Positions 18,047 through 26,900 of a stretch of 64,000 bases of DNA are shown here, piece after piece (position 1 is the stretch's first letter; every line of letters starts with the position of its first letter). A program made the position numbers and the translations under genes. Below the pieces are notes generated by a model. It saw only the letters and a list, made by a program, of their open reading frames with translations. It was not told the DNA's origin and did no database searches. This DNA is from Asparagopsis taxiformis (Eukaryota; Rhodophyta; Florideophyceae; Bonnemaisoniales; Bonnemaisoniaceae): NCBI GenBank assembly GCA_030407315.1, contig JALQPE010000237.1:62001-126000 (forward strand), written 5' to 3'.

Positions 18047-19015
18047 ATGAACGCCTACGCGAACAAGGAGAACCATCTACCCAATCGACCCCATCTACAC
18101 CACCATCCGCCCGCGCTCAAGCCCCAATCACGCGTCGTGCAGCCCTACCCGCTCGGCGGCGGCCCTGCGCTCGAGCAGGCGCCGCGCGCATGGGCTCTCG
18201 ACGATTTCGACATCGGAAAGCCCCTCGGCAAGGGAAAATTTGGCAGCGTCTATCTCGCGCGCGAGAAGAGGAGCAAATACATCGTGGGTTTGAAGGTCTT
18301 GTACAAAGAGCAGCTCGTCAAGAGCAATTGTGAACATCAATTACGAAGAGAAGTTGAAATTCAATCCCATCTTCGTCATCCCAACATTCTCAGATTATAT
18401 GGCTACTTCTACGACGACAGTCGCGTCTTCCTCATACTCGAATTCGCCGCTCGCGGCGAGCTGTACAGAGAGTTGCAACAATCGCCCTTTGACGAACGAC
18501 GAGCCGCAAGTTATATCGCCTCCCTCGCCCACGCCCTCATGTACTGCCATTCCAAACACGTCATTCACCGCGACCTCAAGCCAGAGAACATTCTACTCGG
18601 CGTGCGCGGCGAGCTCAAGATTGCTGATTTCGGCTGGTCCGTGCATGCCCCAGGAAATCGCAGAACCACTTTGTGCGGCACCCCCGACTATCTCGCCCCG
18701 GAAATGGTCGAGAATCGCCCGCACGATCACAATGTAGATATTTGGGCACTCGGTGTGTTGCTCTACGAATTTCTCGTCGGCACACCGCCCTTCGAAAGAA
18801 GCTCTGCAAAAGAAACTTATCTTCTTATAGCGCGTGTTGATTTCCAGATCCCACCAGGTAGTATGTCCCATTTAGCAGCAGACCTTGTCGGACGGTTGCT
18901 AGTCAAGCAACCCGCCGAAAGATTGCAGCTTTCCAACGTCCTGAGACATCCATGGCTCGTTGAAAACGCTCCAGAGACACTCGCCAAATTTGAAAAGTGG
19001 AATACCGCCTCATGA
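18047..19015 (+). CDS. AUR: Aurora-type serine/threonine kinase
   Basis: A 322-residue protein kinase of the Aurora family, which controls centrosome/spindle and kinetochore events in mitosis. The glycine loop GKGKFG is at 61-66, the ATP lysine at K83, HRDLKPEN at 174-181, DFG at 194-196, and the activation loop [15 protein letters not shown] with T208 equivalent to the Aurora autophosphorylation site. The short N-terminal tail has a KEN box at residues 7-9, a recognised APC/C-Cdh1 destruction signal, consistent with cell-cycle-timed turnover. I chose the ATG at 18047; the 50 codons upstream are in frame but Pro/Ser-rich and unlike a kinase tail. The gene is convergent with the TFIIIC subunit gene. 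Confidence 0.9.
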   Translation: MNAYANKENHLPNRPHLHHHPPALKPQSRVVQPYPLGGGPALEQAPRAWALDDFDIGKPLGKGKFGSVYLAREKRSKYIVGLKVLYKEQLVKSNCEHQLRREVEIQSHLRHPNILRLYGYFYDDSRVFLILEFAARGELYRELQQSPFDERRAASYIASLAHALMYCHSKHVIHRDLKPENILLGVRGELKIADFGWSVHAPGNRRTTLCGTPDYLAPEMVENRPHDHNVDIWALGVLLYEFLVGTPPFERSSAKETYLLIARVDFQIPPGSMSHLAADLVGRLLVKQPAERLQLSNVLRHPWLVENAPETLAKFEKWNTAS

Positions 19016-19116
19016 TCGATCCTGCTTGCTGCAATCCTTACTATCCATTTCAACTCGTGACCTGGATCTTGCGTCGGCTCGACGACTTTCGTGTCTAAAC
19101 TAGCCGCCATGTAAAA

Positions 19117-19645
19117 TTATTCATTCGATCGTGTACCATCCGCGCCAATCTCGCTAAACACCAACCGTCTCCTCGCGCCTGTAACATAACCTCCGCTGCC
19201 CCAAAGCGTCGGATCGAATATCATATCCGTGCCCACCGCCGCCACCAACCTCCCGCGCAACCGTACCGTGCCGACAATTAAAACCGGCTCTGCGGAATCG
19301 AGTGACTAGACAAATATCATCCACACACGTCAGACACCAACGCCCCAACGCGCAGTTATTCCCGCGCGTCGCTCACGTTCTACATACCTCGAATCGGTAC
19401 GCAACGCCTTCCAACAGAAGCTTGCTAACATTCTCCGGAACCTCAATCAACAAATGCTCGGTATCAACACTTGCATCACCACCAAGGGCAGACATCGGTG
19501 CAGAATTGACGCGTCGCGCATTAGCATTCTCGTCATCGGCCAGTTGGGACGCGTCACGTCTAGAGACCTCGACGGCTTGTGACGCATTGTGCGCAACATC
19601 TGTGTTTCGCTCTGGCACGGCGACGCTGTCCTTCTCACGCGACAT
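19117..19645 (-). CDS. GTF3C6: TFIIIC subunit 6-like protein (tau55/GTF3C6 domain), spliced
   Basis: Two exons, 19645-19388 and 19305-19117, give 148 residues. Neither exon alone is convincing. Joined, the C-terminal 95 residues follow the TFIIIC_sub6 triple-barrel pattern: TEHLLIEV, then LDSAEPVLIVGTVRLRGRL and AVGTDMIFDP, where human GTF3C6 has EHLVLVEL, a DTERPIL strand and LGTCVIFEE. TFIIIC recognises the internal promoters of tRNA genes for RNA polymerase III. The first 60 residues are polar and unconserved. Ctf8, another small protein with a PVLIVG strand, was the alternative, but the LGT-type third strand favours TFIIIC. It is divergent from TFB5 and would have been missed without the intron. 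Confidence 0.6.
19306..19387 (-). other. Spliceosomal intron in the GTF3C6-like gene
   Basis: An 82-nt phase-0 intron with donor GAG|GTATGT and acceptor TCTAG|TCA. Splicing joins RFE to SLDSAEP and restores the domain. Another AG lies 14-16 bases further on, but using it would not keep the conserved strand as well. Confidence 0.6.
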
Positions 19646-19882
19646 GGCAGTTTGTCAGAGGTAATCGTCAGCGTCTTGTTACTGGGTTGAAAGAGGCGGA
19701 CAGCAGCTCGAGTTTGTATCACACACCTCTTGTGACGCGTGTGTATGTATGAAAAAGGAATATTTTATTCGTTGATCGTAGCCGGGTTGGAGCTTTCGAA
19801 ATTTGTACCGTCTCCGCGTCTTCCGTCTAGCACCGCTTCAACAGTGCCGACGCCGCTCTTCGATACCGGTATCAACTGCATC
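19646..19882. promoter_or_regulatory. Divergent promoter region of the TFIIIC-subunit and TFIIH-subunit genes
   Basis: These 237 bases separate two opposite start codons of general transcription-factor genes, implying a shared promoter region. I recognise no definite element beyond an AT-rich patch at 19755-19775. Confidence 0.3.
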
Positions 19883-20086
19883 ATGGTGACGGCTACGGCT
19901 GGTTTGATGGTCACGTGCGACATACCCGTCAAGGAATTTCTGCTTTGGTTGGATGAACAGGGGAATAAATTCATCCTGATGGATTTGGATGAAACGCATC
20001 TACTTGTGCAAGAATCAGTGCTACCGTTTCTACAGGATGAGTTGAACAAGCTTTACGAAGAAAACCAATACTCTTTCATTCAGTAA
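19883..20086 (+). CDS. GTF2H5: TFIIH subunit TTDA/p8 (TFB5)
   Basis: A 67-residue protein from the ATG at 19883, the family size (about 70). It matches GTF2H5/TFB5: GLMVTCDIPVKEFLLWLDE, then KFILMDLDETHLLVQ and LPFLQDELNKLYEENQYSF. This small subunit binds p52 of TFIIH and stimulates the XPB ATPase in nucleotide-excision repair and transcription initiation. The frame is open for 48 codons further upstream from another ATG at 19739, but that extension has no counterpart in the family. Confidence 0.93.
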   Translation: MVTATAGLMVTCDIPVKEFLLWLDEQGNKFILMDLDETHLLVQESVLPFLQDELNKLYEENQYSFIQ

Positions 20087-21333
20087 TGTAATCAAGTTGC
20101 GGTTGATAAGTTTTCGAGGACGTCCAGTAAAGCAGCTTCCCGGAATAGCGAATTGGATAACTTGCAATCTCTGCCCCTCAATTTGCGGATTGTCGCTTTT
20201 CTCGCCTTTGACTTTTGCTTCAATTCCACCACGAAGGACAGCGATAGTTGCCAGCTGTATTCAATCTAATGACAGACACTTTGAAGTTTACATCCCTGTA
20301 CGGTCGAATTGCATGCTTCGCACGCTGTGCAGCACGGTTACCAGCAGTAGCGAAATTTACCGCAACGATGAAAATGTACTTGAGCTCGGTCAACTTGGAG
20401 CATGGAAGAGCGTATGCGTATAGACATGTCGCTACTTTGCAGGGATTTGACATGACTGCAGAACAATAAAAAAATGACAAAACTCTGTATAGCACCAAGT
20501 TGATACAACAATTAATCAGCCTCCATAGAGTAAAGCGTGTAAAATATCGTGCTTGAGATAGAAAAGGAATGTCGACTGGACGCTGGCTCTTCATTTGTCA
20601 TTTTGCGGCAACCATGCATCTTGCAGAAGATGTGTGCTTCAGAACCCCATGGTGAGGGAATCCACGCCTCCATCTTCAAATATCAGCCTGCGTTGAAGTC
20701 CCGTATAGCAAATGCCACGAACACAAGCCGGGAAAGAGGTTTGTTCGCTCTAGAGCCAGACAAAATTTTGTCAACAAGCGCTGGATAGGCATATGGGGTA
20801 TACTCTCCAGCGCCAATTGTTGCATCATCGGTTCACATGCTATACTAGAAGGCTTAGAAACGGGAAATGACAACCGGACCTTGACTTTGTTTCAACTCGG
20901 ACGGAAATTAATAGGTGTCGGAAAGCGATGAGATTATCTGGTAGGCAAGTAGATCCTTCGCAGGGATGCGCAAATCTCAACACAAACGCCGGTTTCTTCG
21001 ACGACTGGCGACCTAGGTTACCAGTCATTTCTGATTTTACATCCTATTTTCTAAACTATTTCATGTTTGTAAAATTGACTTGCCCTAAATTGCCTTTTAT
21101 CACGAAAATAGACACCGCGGACTGGGAAGCAGGGTCCAGCAGCTGTAGGACCGTGCGACAGTAGCTCGACCCCCTTGATGCCAATGAAACAATGAAAGAC
21201 GACATGTATGAAATCGCTCGACAAGAGGGTAACAATGCGTGCGAAATACCTTTTCCGAATTAGGCGATTTTTCCCTATTTCACTATATATTGCTTGAATG
21301 CTCCCCTCCAAGTAACCAGTCGAGTGCGAATAA
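20087..21333. other. Spacer between TFB5 and tRNA-Met
   Basis: About 1.25 kb. Frames of 60-124 codons occur on both strands, but none has a family signature, and they overlap one another without any coding base bias. I see no repeat or RNA gene in it. Confidence 0.5.
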
Positions 21334-21429
21334 GTCACATTAGCTCAGTCGGTAGAGCGGAGGTCTCATAATGCGGAAGCAATCCTAAGGTCGCGAGTTC
21401 AAGTCGCCTTGAATTCCTCGCATGTGGCT
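21334..21429 (+). tRNA. Elongator tRNA-Met (CAT) with an anticodon-loop intron and a T-loop insertion
   Basis: The acceptor GTCACAT (21334-21340) pairs with ATGTGGC (21422-21428) with one G-T pair. The D-arm is GCTCAGTCGGTAGAGC. The CAT anticodon is at 21367-21369, followed by A and an 11-nt intron at 21371-21381 that can form a TGC/GCA hairpin; the spliced loop CTCATAA followed by TCCTAAGGTC is typical of elongator Met. The T-stem GCGAG (21393-21397)/CTCGC (21417-21421) encloses 19 nt rather than 7. As in the tRNA-Thr gene, the insert makes a 6-bp mini-hairpin (TTCAAG with CTTGAA) beside a 3-nt bulge. The discriminator base would be T. Confidence 0.85.
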
Positions 21430-21430
21430 G

Positions 21431-21440
21431 TTTTCTTTTT
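21431..21440 (+). terminator. RNA polymerase III terminator of tRNA-Met
   Basis: Two T runs, TTTT then TTTTT, split by one C, start 2 bases after the discriminator position. Confidence 0.7.
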
Positions 21441-21775
21441 CTCCCTCGGCCGGTAATTCCTCCACCTCAGGTCATGTGCGGCTTTTATTGGCGCGCAGAG
21501 GAACAGATCAAGCTGTCGGAATGTTTGAATTTCGGATAAAAATGGACAGAACCCTTCTGAAGAGCATCACTATGATGTGATGCAAACCAATCGAGCTAAA
21601 GCACGCGGCGCATTGTGGCTGCGCGTAAAGCCAATCACAAATTGTCGATGAGCATGGAAGACAATATCATCGCTCGATGGTCTCCCAATCTTACAAGCTG
21701 TAACCAATTGTTCCTTTCACAACTTTTACAACACTACATACTTGAAATCCAATCACATGTATAAACAAAACCTAT
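21441..21775. other. Spacer between tRNA-Met and the CHY/RING gene
   Basis: About 335 bases with no gene or repeat that I can recognise; the last 60 bases are AT-rich and probably form the 3' end of the CHY/RING transcript. Confidence 0.5.
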
Positions 21776-23114
21776 CTAAACAGCATCCGACGATGCACCC
21801 GCCCCCGGTCTGAACGTGCGAATCACACACGTATTGTAGCTTCCACATCCGCTCGCCATGCACTTGTGATACAGGAAATGATAAGGAGTAACCGACCTCT
21901 CGTCGCAGTCATAGCACAACACTTCCGATACTTTGCCTTGATGCTGCTCCGGCATTCTCTCCCTCTCCAGCGCATCGTCAAGTTGCCTCCAATATGGCTT
22001 CATATTAGTCAGTGTCTTGTGACACAGCGGACAGGTATAGTACTCCGCTGTGTACTCATCGAAGCAGTCCGCATGCATTGTATGACCGCATTTCATAAAC
22101 ACGACCGGCTTGGTCGACGTATGTAAATAGAGTCCACAAATGGGACAGTTAGCGTCGAGTGACTTTTTCACACAGTGATGCTGCTCAGAATACTCGAGCG
22201 ACACGCACGCGTCGCATCGTTCGCAATGGAAGTTATCGACGCCAATACCGGCGCCGATACGACAAAATCCACATTTGTCGCAATGATACATCTCTTTCCC
22301 TGGCGTGCTGTCATAAAACTTGCATTTGTCACAAAAGTACGACGCAAATTGCGTACGACACGACGGCTCAATGCACACATTGGACACCGGCTGTCTGGTG
22401 AAGCACAGCATACACATGATTTCGCGAGTGGCAAAGCGGTCAATATCATGGCCGAGTCCAGCCGCGTCATGACACAATCGACAAACCACCCATGCGCCGC
22501 AACATTCTGCACGAATCTTACAATTACGCGGATAGTGCTCACAGCCGAGCATTTTCTGCCCCGTCGTCTCGTCAACAAAGTCGGAATACGACAGTGTTTC
22601 GCCTGCTCCCTCAGTATCTGCACCTTTTGCTCTGCGTCCTCGTGCGATTTGCGCTCATATCCACGGCTCAACAAGTGCTGTCGAAGCGCGTTTTTCTCGT
22701 TCTCTGTGAAATTGGTATTCTGACTAATCCAACGCACGCCCTGCTGCACGTCCATCGTTTCCAGCATCTCGCCACGCCTTCCTGCAGCGCGGGCGCGCGC
22801 AATCTCTTCTGCGGCGACGACGCCGCCGTCGCAACGACGGGGGGCATGTGTTGTTGTGTCGGCGCGAATGTGCGCTGTGTTGATGCGGATGCGGATGCAG
22901 ATGCAGATGCAGATGCAGACGCGATGCTTCGTAAAACCTCGGGCGGTTGGGGTGGGAACGCATCAGATTCCATGTCGGATAGTGATTTGTCATCGTCGTC
23001 GTCGTCGGTGTCAGCGCTGGATTGGAAACAGGGACGCATATTGGCGAGTTGGGACTCTGAATTTGAAATTGGCTTTTCATCATGGCTATTGCCACGCGGT
23101 TGCCGTTGCTCCAT
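21776..23114 (-). CDS. RCHY1: CHY/CTCHY/RING zinc-finger ubiquitin ligase (RCHY1/Pirh2-like), split over three frames
   Basis: The C-terminal frame (21776 to about 22600) encodes a full CHY finger (LGCEHYPRNC, then AECCGAWVVCRLCHD), a CTCHY region (CDKCGFCRIG, NFHCERCDACVS), a RING finger (CPICGLYLH, CGHTMHADCF, CPLCHK) and the zinc-ribbon tail, as in RCHY1, a ubiquitin E3. The part before the CHY finger lies in two other frames: a helical segment (ETMDVQQGVRWISQN to about REQAKH, 22809-22600) and an acidic, Ser/Ala-rich N-terminus from the ATG at 23114 to about 22810. Both shifts are in the same direction, and no normal-sized GT-AG intron repairs them. Either there are two single-base differences, or the gene is decaying, or translation shifts frame. 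The C-terminal call is firm. Confidence 0.75.
22882..22920. repeat. Hexanucleotide repeat (GATGCG/GATGCA)n
   Basis: Six tandem GATGCR units within the N-terminal part of the CHY/RING gene, encoding an alternating Ser-Ala run on the minus strand. Such tracts change length easily. Confidence 0.8.
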
Positions 23115-23956
23115 TCGAGGTGGCACACGCGAATGAGTATACAAGTTGGAGCGTCTAGTTGTGCAAATTGAGACGCTACGCACAGTCGGTCGAACAGCTG
23201 CTAGCACACACGCGCGTGGGCGTGTATGAAGGAAGGAATGTCGTGGCAGATGGTCACGAGTGTTGGATAAAATTTGCCATGTTGTGGAGATGTGATTGCT
23301 TTCACAGATGGGACGTGAAGACTGCATGTCGACATCATGCTCATGGCTCAGGCTTTAATTGCATTGGACTTTCAACAACATTGTTGACATCTCTGGCGGC
23401 GATATCGTGCTTACAGTACCACTGTAAATTACAGGTTGTCTGTTTTTTACATGTTGTGTGAAAGCCGACTGGCTGCAATTTGTGCTGTTGTACAACATCT
23501 GTAATGCGTTGACAACAATGCCCAGAAGAGAGGAACGAGAAGCAAAGAAGGTATTCCAATGCCACAAGTTGTATCGTCACATATTGTTTCCTTCTCATCA
23601 ACACGCCCATCCAATTTATTTTGCTTCCGACTCGTCGCTGTGGCGTGACGCTTATGTTGGCTGTTGAATTGTGCTGTCGTTTCGACACGTAACCGCTTTT
23701 TGTATTGTCATCGCACGCAGATACAACACTCACAAGTGCCCGTGACATAATGGCCTTGGGCGTTGTGCGCAATCGTCTTGCTCATATTTGGTCCAGTAGA
23801 CATCTACAGCTTACTGGTCATCATTCCAGAAACACACTATATCAGCGCTCAATGTAGATGAACGTGTATTGTGTAAGATGTTTGGGTGCAGCGAGCCGTC
23901 TTCCTCTCTTCTGCTACAACTTGTACAAAACCAAATTAAAATTTCAAATTTACACA
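23115..23956. other. Spacer between the CHY/RING and SWI/SNF genes
   Basis: About 840 bases. A minus-strand frame of 143 codons (23341-23772) and plus-strand frames of about 70-100 codons overlap, but none has a family signature or the base bias of the neighbouring genes. I call no gene here. Confidence 0.5.
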
Positions 23957-26900
23957 TCACTCTTTGCGCACACGAAGCCGAACTCGCACACTAGGCCGAC
24001 TCACATCTCTCATAACGCCCGTGTCCACTCCACCCTCATCGATGTCCTCCGATTCTCCCAGATCATGCAAGTCCTCAACCTTTCGTCCATCGCCCGCCTT
24101 TTTAGTCACTCGTCTCGCTCGCATACTTTTTCGCACCTCACTCTTGATGTCTTTCGGACTAGCTTTCGGCGTTGCATGCAGCCCGTCTACAGACACGCTG
24201 CTTGCTGATCCCCCGTGTAGAATGTCATTCACAATACTATCATACTTGTGCTTTCCACTGCGCCCTTTCTTCTTGTTTGCTTGCTCCTCTTTTTGCCACT
24301 CCTCGTTTGTGTTCGATAATCCCCGCTTGCCTGTCCGTCCACCCTTACCAGCTTTAGACCGCCTCTTGCCTTGCACGTTTTCCGTGCTTGCCCGGATACG
24401 CACCTTGCACTTGACGCTTTCATTTCCTGCTTTCGTCCTCCCACTTGCCAATGCTTCCGTCTTACTGTCCTCCCCAGGCTCTACACGTTGCCGTTTTCTG
24501 CCACTATCCTTCATTACTGACGAGGGTATCCGGATTCTGATTGATCGCCCATCGTTATTTCGAGTCGATTTCACTTCTTTCGCCCCACTCACAGTCTTCA
24601 TCTTTGTTTCTTCAGCTCCAATCTTATCTCCGCCTTCTAATTCAACTTTCTTCCCTTCCATAGACTTGCGTGTACGTTTTCTTTTCCTCTTCCCTTCACC
24701 GCCTTTCCCAATCTGCCTTCTCCCGCCTCCTTGATCGTTACCATCATTTTCCCTTTGTCCTTCCATCTTTGCACAGTGTGCAGTTGTCAAACTCTGCTCT
24801 TTCATACTCTTGATCTGTATAAAACCTGTTTCCTTTTTGCGCTGCAGAGCTTTGTATCGCTCTGGACTTTTCGAAACTGCAGCCTCAGCTTCACTCATTT
24901 CTTCCGACACCTCTTTCACATCTACGTCTTGCGGTCCCGCTCCTTCGACATCGTTCTCATTCTCCATTTCTTCACCATCGCCGTCCTCAGGCCACGCTTC
25001 CTTATCGGATTCACCGTCCGCAGATGAACCGCGCTCTTCGCCCTTCTCGCCATCTATTTGCTGTCCATTCTTAGTTGCTGCCGCATTGGACAACCGCTTC
25101 TTCTCACGGCCCGCAAATGCTTCTTCGATGGTCAAGTCTCCTTCCATCACCTGCAGCCACTTTGCTTCAGATAATAGATCCAAGTCCCTAGTAACCTTCC
25201 GTTGACGTCTTCCACGTCCATGTGAAAGCATCACTTCCTTCTCCTTCTCCATAGCAGTCTTATGATCGATGTCAGGCCTCAGTACCCATTCCGGAAGTTC
25301 AGACTCTGCAGATAACAACGGCTTGAACGATGAGTTTTCCACGCTTTCCTCGTCAAACTTACAAAAGTCTTTAAACTCCTCCTCGGACCGTGCAATCAGT
25401 CGATTGAGTTCCTCCATGTCGGGCACATCTCCCAGAGCATCTTCATCTTCGTTCTTCTGCCTAAGAATGTCCTTCAACATTTGATGTCTGTCCATCTCAG
25501 TACTCTTGTTGTTAAACTGTCCAGCTTGAATCACCTGGGCATCAACTTGCAGTTTTCGATTTGCCTGTTCCAGGATTTTCACTTCGACCGTCCCGGAAGA
25601 AATCAGGCGATAAACTCGAACGACCTTTGTCTGGCCGATGCGATGTGCTCGATCTTGAGCTTGCAGGTCCATCATGGGGTTCCAATCTGAATCAAAAATA
25701 ATAACCGTGTCCGCAGTCTGGAGGTTTAACCCCAGTCCTCCAGCACGTGTTGACAGCAGGAAACAAAAATAGGGCGAATCTTTTGCATTGAATGTGTTCA
25801 ACAATTCTTGACGATTATCTGCTTTAGTGGTCCCGTCAAGTCGCATGTAGCGGATGCCAATTGCCACCAGAAAGTCTTCCAGATAATCGAGGGCGGCTGT
25901 CATCTGGGAAAATATCAAAGTACGATGTCCATGCCTTCTGAGCTTGGGAAGCATGTGTTGCAAAAGGAAAAATTTGCCGCTGGCGCGAATGAGGTGATCC
26001 GGTGGAAGGTCAAGAATGGCATCAACGTCATAGAAAAGATATGGATGGTTGCATATCTTCTTGCACTGCATGAGAAGATTATTGTAAGCACGCACAGATT
26101 GGTTGTTCGCTCCCGTTGCAAGTCCAATTCTACTGCGCACTTGTCGGTAAAGGACACGCTGCCATGCAGACATATCGCATCGAATGACGTGTTCAACCTT
26201 TTGCGGTAGCTGCGACTCGACGTCCGTCTTCAAACGTCTCAACAAAAATGGTCTCAAAACTTGATGGAGTCTGTTAATAACTAGAAGAGTTTCTTCTTCT
26301 TCCAACTCGGCAGAATCTCCGAGGGCAGTTGATTCAAACGGCTGTTTGAACCAAGTTTCAAAAGTGTCGGCTGAGGAGAAAATCGTGGGGAGCAAGAAGT
26401 TTAGAAGCGCCCACAACTCGGTTAGATTGTTCTGCAACGGAGTTCCTGTCAAGAGTAGCCGATTACGAGATCTATACCGAACTCCCAGCGTCATTGCCAG
26501 TTTGCAGTTGGCATTCTTCATGCGATGGCCCTCATCAATGATAATGTATTGCCAGCTGATACGGCTCAACACGTTTTGATCTTTGACAGTGAACTCGTAC
26601 GTTGTAAGCAATACGTTGAATTCTCCATGGGCCAGCATTGTTTGTTGGATATGCTTGCGTGTATTCTTATCACCCCGGTAAACTACCTTCACAAGAGAAG
26701 GTGCCCAAAGGTCCAATTCGCGCACCCAGTTACCCATTGTACTGAGCGGTACAATTACAAGATAGGGGCCTGGGTTTTTCTTGGTTTCTACCAGATAGGT
26801 AATTAATGAGATTGTCTGAATCGTCTTACCGAGTCCCATTTCATCCGCCAGGATTCCGTTGAGATTGTTGTTGTATAGTGAGACCATCCACTTGAGTCCC

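Noticed and set aside
19117..19645. Ctf8 as the identity of the spliced small gene
   Set aside because: The PVLIVG strand fits Ctf8, but the preceding EHLLIEV and the following VGTDMIF strand fit the TFIIIC subunit 6 domain better.
23341..23772. 143-codon minus-strand frame as a gene
   Set aside because: There is no signature, base use is neutral, and frames of similar length overlap on the other strand.
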